52,616 bases of DNA from Agromyces cavernae. GTDB taxonomy: Bacteria; Actinomycetota; Actinomycetes; Actinomycetales; Microbacteriaceae. The stretch lies in contig NZ_JAJNMP010000006.1 of NCBI RefSeq assembly GCF_021044935.1, forward strand, positions 1 through 52,616, given 5' to 3'. Positions 31,194 to 38,725 of the stretch are shown here, in pieces; positions within the stretch are counted from its first letter, which is position 1; each line of letters starts with the position of its first letter. Position numbers and translations under genes: made by a program. The notes under the pieces were generated by a model. That model was not told the DNA's origin and searched no databases. It saw only the letters and a program-made list of their open reading frames with translations.

Positions 31194-31940
31194 CTAACGC
31201 GAAGCCGCCCGATGGGCTTCGAGTGCTTCGTACTCCTTGGCAAGGCGGGCGAACGGCTTGCTGCTGTGTGCGAGTTCGAACACCGTCTTCCGATATTCGC
31301 GGCGAAGCGGGATTTGCAGCTCGACCAGGCTCGGAAGAGCTGCAAGCGTCGCCAGTTGCTCGGCAGGAAGTCGGGTCCCAGGAAGGTGAAGAGTGCGGAG
31401 GTTTGGAAGCAGCCTGATCCACTCGAGATCCACCACGTCGAGCGTCCGGTCCGAACCCAGATGGCCGTTGCCGAAGGCAAGGGTCTCGAGCGACCGGAGC
31501 TGACCAATCACCTCCGGGTTGCTGACGGAGAATGGCTGGTCCAACACGAGCGTCTGAAGCCGGTCAAGGGTGGCGAGCGGTCGAAGATCTGTGACCGCGC
31601 GGGCGCCGCCGAGCGAAAGCGTGCGCAGTTCCTCCAGCGAGGACAAGACACCCAGGTCCGAGTATGGGCCCCATTTCACCGAGAGCGACTTCAGTTGAGG
31701 TTGCCCGCCGGCTGCATCGAGCAGCTCTTGAGGCACGCGGCACACGAGGTCGAGGTGTGTGACGCGCGTGGTCGTCCCGGCGAGGAATTCGACCCACTCC
31801 GCCAGGATCTTCTTCTGCTCGCTGCGCTTGGAGACCCCGTGCGCCTCCAACTGCGTCGCCTGAACATCAATCGAGCGCTGACCTCGATACTGATCGACAC
31901 GCCAGAGCGCCTCGCGTCGACGCCCGAAGAAGTTTGCCAC
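31194..31940 (-). CDS. Leucine-rich-repeat protein
   Basis: About 248 residues. Repeats of roughly 22-25 residues with L-x-x-L-x-L spacing are seen at LKSLSVKWGPYSDLGVLSSL, LRTLSLGGARAVTDLRPLAT, LQTLVLDQPFSVSNPEVIGQ, LETLAFGNGHLGSDRTLDVV and LRTLHLPGTRLPAEQLATL. LRR domains bind proteins; no signal peptide is seen, so it is cytoplasmic. The start is uncertain: GTG 31940 is used, and an ATG at 32030 would overlap the APH-like gene by 56 bases. Partner unknown. Confidence 0.75.
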   Translation of the reverse strand: MANFFGRRREALWRVDQYRGQRSIDVQATQLEAHGVSKRSEQKKILAEWVEFLAGTTTRVTHLDLVCRVPQELLDAAGGQPQLKSLSVKWGPYSDLGVLSSLEELRTLSLGGARAVTDLRPLATLDRLQTLVLDQPFSVSNPEVIGQLRSLETLAFGNGHLGSDRTLDVVDLEWIRLLPNLRTLHLPGTRLPAEQLATLAALPSLVELQIPLRREYRKTVFELAHSSKPFARLAKEYEALEAHRAASR

Positions 31941-31974
31941 CCGAACATCTTGCAGCAGGCCCCTTGGGGATCCT

Positions 31975-32736
31975 TCACGGGACGCGAGCGGTGAGCGCCT
32001 CCAGCCAAGTGGACTGACTTCGCTGAACATAGTCAGCCGCCACCCGCCAGTGCGCGCCGTGACCGTTCACGTACATCGATCCCCACGGTTCGCGCCCTGA
32101 TCTGTGTGACGCATGGAGGAGGTCGTACATCGCCTCGGCACGCCGCGCCATCGTGGACGGCAGTTCGCTACGCAATTCGGTGGTCGCTCCGTACCCGTCG
32201 ACGAAGGCCTTCAATCGCTCCGCAGCAACTTTCGGGTCCTCACTCGCGTCCGAGAGGGTGAACGCCTGTGCGGCGTATGCCAGATCCCAGAGCCGGGTGC
32301 TCGGCCCGGCGCCGTCCCAATCGATGAAGACCCAGCGGTCGCCAACGATCAGGTTCCACGGCGCGAGGTCGTTGTGGCAGACCAGTTCATCGTCCGGGGC
32401 AGGAATCAGCGTGTCCCATGCAGCGAAAGCTCGTGGGACGAAGCCTTCGCTGGCGTCGTGGATCGCTCTGACAATCTGCCCGACGCGAGCGAGGTCGGCA
32501 GGGCTGAGCGACGGCAGTTCGAGGGCGAGGCGGCCTGGAACGAACTCGGTCACCTGCCTGCCCAGCTCGTCTTGGCCCAGCGGTTCCGGCACATCGACGC
32601 CCGCGGACCGCACCGCGCCCATGAACTCGAGAACGCCGGCAGTGGCAGGGGTCCAGGGTTTGCGCACGGTCGCGCCGACCCGCACGACGCCCTGCGTCGC
32701 GTTCCCGCCAGTCAGCGCGTGCTCGTGCTCTTGCAT
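31975..32736 (-). CDS. Aminoglycoside-phosphotransferase-like (APH) kinase family protein
   Basis: 253 residues. The catalytic loop LVCHNDLAPWNLIV (about 130) and the metal-binding FIDWDGAGPSTRLWDLAY (about 150) are complete. The N-terminal lobe is short (VRKPWTPATAGVLEFMGAVR). This branch of the APH/choline-kinase superfamily includes many enzymes that are not resistance determinants, so drug modification should not be assumed. It is followed by the LRR gene on the same strand. Confidence 0.85.
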   Translation of the reverse strand: MQEHEHALTGGNATQGVVRVGATVRKPWTPATAGVLEFMGAVRSAGVDVPEPLGQDELGRQVTEFVPGRLALELPSLSPADLARVGQIVRAIHDASEGFVPRAFAAWDTLIPAPDDELVCHNDLAPWNLIVGDRWVFIDWDGAGPSTRLWDLAYAAQAFTLSDASEDPKVAAERLKAFVDGYGATTELRSELPSTMARRAEAMYDLLHASHRSGREPWGSMYVNGHGAHWRVAADYVQRSQSTWLEALTARVP

Positions 32737-32893
32737 CGTTCGAGGCTAGCGGCCCGCTCAGCTGGTCTGCGCGATCAAGTGCGTGCCGCTAGACGATCCA
32801 CTTGCGGGGCAGTCGGCTGTTCCCCGAACGACCGCCAAAGCGGACGCCTCGCACCCCTCGGGTGTACCGGCCATGAGGTTGGTTGGGCCCGAT

Positions 32894-33451
32894 TCACGGG
32901 ACGGCGGGCGTACACCCGGGCGGTTCGGAGTTGCCGCTGACCGCGAAGTGGTCGCAGGTGAGGAAATTCGGATGGCTCACCCCGAGCAGGAACGACGCGA
33001 CCGCGATCCCCGCGATCGTGAGGACGATGACCCATCGCGATCCGATCGGGATGGTGCTGCCGAACTCCGGCCACATCACGCGTACCAGGATCCAGATCGT
33101 GAACGGGATCGCGAAGAACACCGCGATGAATCCGACAGCATCACCGAGAAGCGTCAGCGGGTCGTCCGAGCTCGCTTCGATGAACCCGAGCAGCACCCAC
33201 ACACTGGGCAGCAGCAGCGCGACCGCCTTGAGCGCCCGGCGCCGTTGCGGGCGACGGTCGAACACGACGAAGAAGAATGCAGCGGTCGACGCCGCCCAGA
33301 CGGTCAGGATCTGGTCGAAGAACAGCTCTCCCCAGGCCCCGAGCGTGAACGCGGGCCACCATACGGCGATCGCCATCGCGATCATCACCACACCGGTGGC
33401 GGTGGGCGACGGGCTGCCGGGATCTGCCGAAGGGTCAGCGGAACGCTTCAT
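32894..33451 (-). CDS. Hypothetical membrane protein, about five helices
   Basis: 185 residues. Hydrophobic helices spread from about 20 to 165 (GVVMIAMAIAVWWPAFTLGA, AVGFIAVFFAIPFTIWILVR, WVIVLTIAGIAVASFLLGVS), followed by a short polar tail with two Cys that would be exported. No family recognised. ATG 33451 is the only good start. Confidence 0.6.
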   Translation of the reverse strand: MKRSADPSADPGSPSPTATGVVMIAMAIAVWWPAFTLGAWGELFFDQILTVWAASTAAFFFVVFDRRPQRRRALKAVALLLPSVWVLLGFIEASSDDPLTLLGDAVGFIAVFFAIPFTIWILVRVMWPEFGSTIPIGSRWVIVLTIAGIAVASFLLGVSHPNFLTCDHFAVSGNSEPPGCTPAVP

Positions 33452-33487
33452 GCGGATTTACCTCACCGTCTGCCCCTTCCGACGTGT

Positions 33488-33856
33488 TCAGGCGCGGAAG
33501 AACTCGTTCGCGCGCGCAGAGTACAGCAGGATGAGGCCGATCAACGCTGCGAGCCCGCCGATGACCGCCGACCACAACTGCGCCGGAACAGCGACCATCA
33601 CCCAGATCGCAGCCGCCAGGTTGAGCACGAACACGATCGTAACGATCACCCTGGCGACGTTGCTGCCTCGGAACAGGCCGAGACTGACCAGGATGGTGAT
33701 GACACCGATGATGATGCTGACCCACGCGGCAGTAGTCCCTCCCGGTACGTCGGTATGCAGGACGAGGACAAGGATGCCGCCGAGGATCTGCAGTGCACCG
33801 CTGATCCAGGCGAGGACGGCGACGAGAGTGACGCCGCCGGGACGAGATCCGGCCAT
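33488..33856 (-). CDS. Small four-helix membrane protein
   Basis: 122 residues from ATG 33856 with GGAG about 6 bases upstream. Four hydrophobic helices (VTLVAVLAWISGALQILGGI, WVSIIIGVITILVSLGLF, VIVTIVFVLNLAAAIWVMVA, AVIGGLAALIGLILLY) fill the chain; proteins of this kind (DUF7144-like) are common and uncharacterised in actinomycetes. The longer frame to 34345 lies antisense to a plus-strand gene and is rejected. Confidence 0.65.
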   Translation of the reverse strand: MAGSRPGGVTLVAVLAWISGALQILGGILVLVLHTDVPGGTTAAWVSIIIGVITILVSLGLFRGSNVARVIVTIVFVLNLAAAIWVMVAVPAQLWSAVIGGLAALIGLILLYSARANEFFRA

Positions 33857-34010
33857 GTGAGGCTCCTTTGACTCCGCGGAGTTGCGTGAGCATAAAGTAG
33901 CGCCGTAACGAGGTGATATCACTCCCTCGAACGCGTGTCGTCGCCGCGATTCGCCGAACACGGGTGGGCGCCCGATGGCGTGTGAGGAGTTTTCCGCGGT
34001 AACGTCCAGC

Positions 34011-34337
34011 ATGACCGATGCTGAGCCGGCCCGAGCCGAGGCCTCCCGACCCGCCTCCTGGGGCATCGCACTGGCGATCGCCGCGATCGTCCTTTCCGCG
34101 CCCCCGTTGCTGTTCTTCCTCCTCGTCGTCGCCGCCGGTGGATTCGCGTTCATCCTGCTCGTCTCACCGTTTATCATCGGCGTCTGGGTTCTCTCCGCGT
34201 TGGCTCTGCTGTTTGCGATCCTCGCCGTTCGCGCCCGAGCAGGGGCGGTCACGATCACTGCGCTTGTCCTCGCCGGTGTGGCGGTCCTCGCGAGCGTGGG
34301 GTTCGGCATCGCCACGAACTTCGGTGTCGTGATCTGA
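34011..34337 (+). CDS. Small membrane protein with DUF4190-like layout
   Basis: 108 residues from ATG 34011. A short acidic N terminus is followed by three hydrophobic helices (WGIALAIAAIVLSAPPLLFF, GVWVLSALALLFAILAVRAR, VLAGVAVLASVGFGIA). DUF4190-type proteins look like this, but the match is weak. It starts 154 bases from the divergent membrane gene at 33856. An ATG at 33975 would add 12 residues. Confidence 0.5.
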   Translation: MTDAEPARAEASRPASWGIALAIAAIVLSAPPLLFFLLVVAAGGFAFILLVSPFIIGVWVLSALALLFAILAVRARAGAVTITALVLAGVAVLASVGFGIATNFGVVI

Positions 34338-34535
34338 CACGACATGACCGCCCTGCGTGTCAGGGCTGGGCGGCGCGGATGAAGACGTCATTCAGGGTGA
34401 CCGTTGTCAACGCCACCTTGGCGTTGAACACGCATCACGCGGAGTCCGGTAGCCGATCCCCATTGGCCGCTGGAGCCGGGGTGATTGGCCGGCGCGCCAA
34501 GAGTGTGCGCATTGCCATTTGCCTAGACTGCGGCT

Positions 34536-35324
34536 ATGCGCGTGGACGTTGGCGGGCTGGAAATCGCCTACGAGCTAGCCGGGAGCGGACCGCCGGTGGT
34601 GCTGGCGCACGGTTTCGTCGGTGACGGTCGCTCGACGTGGGGCGGGCAGATCGACGCGCTCGCTGACGAGTTCACCGTGGTCGCCTGGGATGCGCCCGGA
34701 GCCGGCGGATCGTCTGACCCGCCGGACGGGTTCGGCATGGACGCGTACGCGGACTGCTTCGCAGCGTTCGTCCGAACGTTGCGGATCGCGCCGGCCCACT
34801 TGGTCGGGCTTTCCTTCGGCGGTGCGTTGGTGCTGGCCACGTTCCATCGGCATCGCGGGCTCGCGTCGTCGCTCGCAATCGTGGGTGGGTACGCCGGCTG
34901 GCGTGGCTCGCTTGGGTACGCAGAAGCCGAGAAGCGGCTGGCTCGGGCGCTGGAGGTGTCAGAACTGTCGCCCGAGCAGTTTGCTGCGGCTATGGTGCCG
35001 TCGATGTTTTCGCCGTCGGTCGACCTCGAGGTCGTGGCTTCGTTCGTCGATCGTGTCCGGGTGTTCCGCCCGGACGGCTTCCGGGCGATGGCCCGCGCCA
35101 GCTTCGAGGACCAGAGTCACGTGCTGCCCGAGGTTGATGTACCCACGCTTCTGCTCTACGCCGATCATGACGTACGAGCCCCCGTCGCGGTCGGTGAGGC
35201 GATGCACGCCGTGGTGCGGGGCTCCCAGCTCGTCGTGCTCCACGGACCGGGTCACGTCAGCAGCGTGGAGGCGCCAAACGAAGTCACCCGCGAGCTGCGT
35301 CGCTTCCTGCGCTCGGTCACCTAG
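34536..35324 (+). CDS. Alpha/beta-hydrolase
   Basis: 262 residues. The catalytic triad is readable: Ser in VGLSFGGALV (about 93), Asp in LLLYADHDVRAP (about 208), His in HGPGHVSSVEAP (about 238); the oxyanion region HGFVGDG is at about 25. Typical of lactonases, esterases and haloperoxidase-like hydrolases; the substrate cannot be told. ATG 34536 (MRVDVGGLEIAYELAGSGPP) is the family start. Confidence 0.9.
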   Translation: MRVDVGGLEIAYELAGSGPPVVLAHGFVGDGRSTWGGQIDALADEFTVVAWDAPGAGGSSDPPDGFGMDAYADCFAAFVRTLRIAPAHLVGLSFGGALVLATFHRHRGLASSLAIVGGYAGWRGSLGYAEAEKRLARALEVSELSPEQFAAAMVPSMFSPSVDLEVVASFVDRVRVFRPDGFRAMARASFEDQSHVLPEVDVPTLLLYADHDVRAPVAVGEAMHAVVRGSQLVVLHGPGHVSSVEAPNEVTRELRRFLRSVT

Positions 35325-35633
35325 GGACCCAAGCGGAACGGGCAACAGACGGCGCTGAGTGTGACTTTCGCCGATAGATGTGACTATGTCAACCTGTTTC
35401 GGGACCACGTGACGGCCTGAGTCGAGACCACCCCTCTGCCCCAGTCGTTCGGCGAGCACTGGAACAGTGCGGTCGGTACCAGCGTGCGTGCGCTCGTGAC
35501 CGGGGTGCGTGACTGACGGCCGGTCTGGGGGCATGTGCGCCGAGCGTGTTGGTCGTTGGCACCGGGCACCGGGCGCGTGGCGAGCACCGTTACGTCAGAC
35601 CGGAACGCTCGCCGACCGGGGCGCCGCGTTGTT
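35325..35633. other. Gap with no recognised gene, possible insertion-sequence debris
   Basis: 309 bases between converging genes. A segment near 35370-35420 (TGTCAACCTGTTTCGGGACC) has the look of an insertion-sequence end, but no transposase fragment is present, so this is only an impression. No terminator hairpin stands out. Confidence 0.35.
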
Positions 35634-36092
35634 TTATGGGAGGGGGGCGGTCGCCACTGCTGGCTCGAAGCCAGGCGAGGTTGCCGTGGCTTGGACGGAC
35701 GCGTTTGCCCTGGTGACGACCGTGATGCGGGCGCCGACCGAGATGTTCACCGGAACGGGCACCAGGATGCTGGCTAGCGTGATGGTGATACCTGAGAGGT
35801 TGACTTGGGTCATGCCCGAAATGCCGGGAATGTCTTCGAAATCGATCGAGGACGCGCCGGGAACCTGGAACTGCACGACGATGGCGTCCGTGGTGGGGGT
35901 GCCGCGGGGAGTCACGATGACGTCGTACACGGTCGTATGGGTGTTGGCGTCATGAGAGAACTGGGTGAGCGCGAGCTCGAGTGAGGCCGCCGGCGACGCC
36001 GCGTATGCCGGCGCCGGCACGGCGAGGGCGATGACCGGCGCCGACCAGGCGATACCCTGCAGAACCTTGCGGCGTGAGACGTCTTGCGTCAT
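35634..36092 (-). CDS. Tat-exported hypothetical protein
   Basis: 152 residues from ATG 36092 (MTQDVSRRKVLQGIAWSAPV). SRRKVLQG is a twin-arginine motif followed by a hydrophobic stretch and AYA cleavage site (about residue 31), so the protein should be folded in the cytoplasm and exported by Tat. The mature part is Ser/Thr/Val-rich beta-type sequence (VTPRGTPTTDAIVVQFQVPG), resembling small surface or adhesion-type domains. No family recognised. The palindrome at 36133 lies about 40 bp upstream. Confidence 0.75.
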   Translation of the reverse strand: MTQDVSRRKVLQGIAWSAPVIALAVPAPAYAASPAASLELALTQFSHDANTHTTVYDVIVTPRGTPTTDAIVVQFQVPGASSIDFEDIPGISGMTQVNLSGITITLASILVPVPVNISVGARITVVTRANASVQATATSPGFEPAVATAPLP

Positions 36093-36132
36093 GGGTGCCC
36101 CCCGATGTGAACAATTCGATGGATCGAGCAGG

Positions 36133-36147
36133 TCAGATCGGATCTGA
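36133..36147. promoter_or_regulatory. Palindrome TCAGATC-G-GATCTGA upstream of the Tat protein gene
   Basis: A perfect 7-bp inverted repeat around a single G, about 40 bases upstream of the ATG at 36092. Its place in the promoter region suggests a repressor or activator site. Confidence 0.45.
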
Positions 36148-36375
36148 TCGTAGCAGTGCGCATGGTAGAGATCAGGAACCGGCGCGTTTCTGAGAGACCG
36201 AAGCGTGTCGTCTGGCCTCGTAACACACCTCTTCGCTCCGACTTGGTGCTTCGCAGGGTGCACCCACACGCTGATGACCCGGGGCCCGGCCTCACGCGAC
36301 CACCCGGCATGGCCGACTGCTCCACGGCGCCACGGGTGGGGCCGCCCTTCCGCTGTCGGAGCGAGCAGGGGATAG

Positions 36376-36657
36376 CTACAGCGGGCCGTCACCGAATCGG
36401 ATGCCGAGGTTTGCGAGGTACACCCACGCTCCGTACCCGAGGATGCCCGGGACAATCGCGACGATCGCGACTACGCGTTCCGGTCCGATCGCCCCAGCAC
36501 GGCGTAGCTGCACCCACGCCCACACCGTGCCGGCCGTCGCCGCGAGCACCGGCAGCGCGAACGTGAGCGACGCGGTCGCCGGCCCCAGACCGGTGAACGC
36601 CGCGATCACGAACAACCACGCTGGCGCCAGCCCGAGCACGATACCGAGCCACATCAT
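36376..36657 (-). CDS. Small membrane protein, three helices
   Basis: About 93 residues from ATG 36657 (MMWLGIVLGLAPAWLFVIAA). Three hydrophobic helices separated by a basic loop (QLRRAGAIGPERV). Starts upstream at GTG 36666 or TTG 36699 are also possible. Function unknown. Confidence 0.5.
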   Translation of the reverse strand: MMWLGIVLGLAPAWLFVIAAFTGLGPATASLTFALPVLAATAGTVWAWVQLRRAGAIGPERVVAIVAIVPGILGYGAWVYLANLGIRFGDGPL

Positions 36658-36795
36658 CGTGCGCACCCGCCCTGCCCGCTCTTGACCTGATTCATTCAAG
36701 GCGCCGCATCACATTCAAGAAAGTCATGGAACGAAACGCTAGCGCGTCACGCTGGCGACCTGGCTCCGGTGAGGGATCGGCTTTCGGAACACCAA

Positions 36796-36835
36796 GCCGC
36801 CAAATAGCGGCAACAGAAGGCCGCCATTCAGCGGC
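36796..36835. repeat. Two GCCGC-N6-GCGGC hairpins at 24-bp spacing upstream of the Fic module
   Basis: GCCGC-CAAATA-GCGGC (36796-36811) and GCCGC-CATTCA-GCGGC (36820-36835) share arms and differ in the loop. They lie about 45-80 bp upstream of the promoter of the toxin-antitoxin operon and about 1.2 kb before the second serine recombinase. They look like paired protein-binding sites. Confidence 0.6.
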
Positions 36836-36877
36836 GAAAATCACACGCCGGAACCTCGACGCGCCGAAACCTATTCC

Positions 36878-36906
36878 TTGACCGTTTTCGGCGCATTTCG
36901 GATAAT
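36878..36906 (+). promoter_or_regulatory. Sigma-70-type promoter of the VbhA/Fic operon
   Basis: TTGACC (36878-36883), 17-bp spacer, GATAAT (36901-36906), one of the best promoter matches in the window. The antitoxin ribosome-binding site (AGGAGGGG) begins about 12 bases after the -10 box, so the leader is very short. Confidence 0.75.
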
Positions 36907-36932
36907 GGGAGATCGAGCAGGAGGGGAGTGGG

Positions 36933-37268
36933 ATGCTCCAGACGGACGCATTCGCGGCCTACGTGTTCTTCGTGCTGTCGGCTGGTCTAGGCCCCAAGCG
37001 AAGCAGCCACGGCCGCACAATGGAGACCATGACCGAACCGAAGCACTTCGACATCGAGACCCGCTGGCCCGAGGTGTTCGAGCCTCTGAGTACTGAGCAG
37101 CGGACGATCGTCGTGCAAACCCTCGCCAACCAGTGGCTCGAGGGTTGGGAACCGAACCGCGCCGACGTCGCCGACCTCGCCGACTTCGTTCGCGGCGCCC
37201 TCACCGAGGCTGAGTACGACGCTCGTGCACGAGCGAGGGCGCAGCAGCAGGCCGCAGCTCGTGGCTGA
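36933..37268 (+). CDS. VbhA-like antitoxin of a Fic toxin
   Basis: 111 residues. The region RWPEVFEPLSTEQRTIVVQT, then LANQWLEGWEPNRADVADLA has the antitoxin VbhA layout: helices carrying an inhibitory S/T-x-x-x-E-G/N motif whose Glu blocks ATP in the Fic pocket. Here the motif reads N-Q-W-L-E-G, so the usual Ser/Thr is Asn. The ATG at 36933 is supported by AGGAGGGG and the short leader; about 30 extra residues come before the family part, and an internal ATG near 37023 could be the conserved start. The stop overlaps the toxin start by 8 bases. Confidence 0.75.
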   Translation: MLQTDAFAAYVFFVLSAGLGPKRSSHGRTMETMTEPKHFDIETRWPEVFEPLSTEQRTIVVQTLANQWLEGWEPNRADVADLADFVRGALTEAEYDARARARAQQQAAARG

Positions 37269-38052
37269 GTTCGCGAAGTGGGAGGACTACCAGTACCCCG
37301 CTCCCGACGAGCACACTCTTCGCAACAAGGCCGGCATCCGCGACTTCTGGGAACTCCGCGAGTTCGAGTACAAGATGACCGCGAAGCGTGAGACTCAGCT
37401 CCGCGCGGGCATCTACGAGGTGCCCCGCACGTTCGATGCTGATCATCTGCGCGCGATCCACGGTCACCTCTTCAAAGACCTCTACGCGTGGGCTGGTGAG
37501 TTCCGCCAGGTCAACATGCGTAGCCCCTACAACGAGCTCGCGTTCGTCTCGCCGCGCAACGAAGGCATCGAGCGCTACCTCGAGGAGATGACGCAAACGA
37601 TCGCGTCCCACAGCTGGGTGGCGATGGACCGGGACCAGTTCGCATTCGCCGCCGCGAAGACTTTCACGATCGCAAATTGGTGCCACCCATTCAGAGAGGG
37701 GAACGGAAGATCCACACGAATCTTCATGGATCACCTCGCCGAGCGGGCCGGCTTCGGACTTGACCGCACTCAGGTCGACAAAGACCACTGGAACGCCAGC
37801 GCACGGGACACTCGGCCGCGCGCGCCCGGTGCCGCGCCGAGCTTCGAGCCAATGGTGTCTGTCTTCAAGCAGATGACCATCACACGCGAGGAGGCTTCGA
37901 CCTCCTCGGTGTTGCACGCCATCGCGCGCTCGAGCATCCTGCAGGCGTCGTATCCGCGTGCGGCAACGGCCGCGCTCACGGCGTCGGCGTCGACGTCGAC
38001 TCGCCCCGCCCAGCGAGGCCCGGACACGAGCGTCGGGCTCGGGCGAGACTAG
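37261..38052 (+). CDS. Fic-domain AMP-transferase toxin (VbhT-like)
   Basis: 263 residues from GTG 37261, overlapping the antitoxin stop. The complete Fic motif HPFREGNGRSTR lies at about residues 142-153, with catalytic His, and the upstream flap region (FRQVNMRSPYNELAFVSPRN). Fic proteins with this motif transfer AMP to target proteins such as topoisomerase subunits. VbhT in Bartonella is encoded on a conjugative plasmid and carries a BID secretion domain; this protein ends after a short Ala/Ser tail and lacks it. It should act as an intracellular toxin for plasmid maintenance. Confidence 0.9.
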   Translation: MAEFAKWEDYQYPAPDEHTLRNKAGIRDFWELREFEYKMTAKRETQLRAGIYEVPRTFDADHLRAIHGHLFKDLYAWAGEFRQVNMRSPYNELAFVSPRNEGIERYLEEMTQTIASHSWVAMDRDQFAFAAAKTFTIANWCHPFREGNGRSTRIFMDHLAERAGFGLDRTQVDKDHWNASARDTRPRAPGAAPSFEPMVSVFKQMTITREEASTSSVLHAIARSSILQASYPRAATAALTASASTSTRPAQRGPDTSVGLGRD

Positions 38053-38064
38053 GGACGGGGAGCA

Positions 38065-38646
38065 GTGGCGATCATCGGCTACGCGCGGGTCTCCACTCGC
38101 GAGCAGAACCCCAAATCGCAGGTCGCGGAACTTCACGCGGCCGGCGCCGAGAAGGTGTTCGTCGACGACGGAGATTCGAGCCGCGTCGCAGATCGTCCTC
38201 AATGGCTTGCCTGTTTGGACTACCTCCGCAGCGGCGACACTCTGCTGATCCGAGCGCTCGACCGCATCGCGGGCACCGAGAAGATGGCGATCCAGGTCAT
38301 CCATGACCTCGACGAGCGAGGCGTTCTCATCCGAAGCCTGACCGAGCCCCCGATCGACACGACTACTGCGATGGGCCGCGCCCTCTACGGCGTTGTCGCC
38401 GTCTTCGCGCAGCTCCGCGTCGACACCATCCGCGAGAACACCCGCCGCGGACTGGAGTACGCCCGCTCCGAGGGCCGTCTCGGCGGCCGGCCCACCGTCA
38501 TGGACGAGGACAAGATCGCGACCGCACGCCTGATGCGCGCCAACAAGATTTCGTACGCGAAGATCGGCGCGGTCCTGCACGTCGGAGCGACGACCGTGCG
38601 CCGCGCGCTCGAGCAGCCGGAGAACGCCGAGGGGAGCGAACAGTGA
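38065..38646 (+). CDS. Serine recombinase, second copy-type (resolvase family)
   Basis: 193 residues from GTG 38065 with GGGGAG close upstream. IIGYARVSTREQNPKSQVAE has the nucleophilic Ser, LLIRALDRIAGTEKM replaces the usual LDRLGR (Arg kept), and FAQLRVDTIRENTRRGLEYA is the E-helix. A C-terminal HTH follows (ISYAKIGAVLHVGATTVRRA). It differs clearly from the one at 23909, so this is not a duplication. It starts 12 bases after the Fic stop and may be transcribed with it. Candidate multimer resolvase. Confidence 0.9.
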   Translation: MAIIGYARVSTREQNPKSQVAELHAAGAEKVFVDDGDSSRVADRPQWLACLDYLRSGDTLLIRALDRIAGTEKMAIQVIHDLDERGVLIRSLTEPPIDTTTAMGRALYGVVAVFAQLRVDTIRENTRRGLEYARSEGRLGGRPTVMDEDKIATARLMRANKISYAKIGAVLHVGATTVRRALEQPENAEGSEQ

Positions 38647-38725
38647 CACACGACTCACATGTGCCCAACCCGCTCCGCCGAGCCTTGTTAGCCTCAATGG
38701 CGCAACGGCCGGTAGAGGGGACCTC

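Noticed and set aside
30048..33451. APH-like gene as an aminoglycoside resistance determinant
   Set aside because: Only general kinase motifs are present; the family is broad and the neighbours are not resistance genes.
34379..34624. Plus-strand 81-codon frame before the hydrolase gene
   Set aside because: It overlaps the hydrolase start, has no ribosome-binding site and no family likeness.
35370..35420. Insertion-sequence end near TGTCAACCTGTTTCGGGACC
   Set aside because: No partner inverted repeat and no transposase fragment nearby; resemblance is only by memory.
24582..36736. Shared 11-mer ATGGAACGAAA at 24582-24592 and 36726-36736 as target duplication ends of the cargo block
   Set aside because: Many 11-base matches are expected by chance in 52 kb, and no inverted ends or transposase accompany them.
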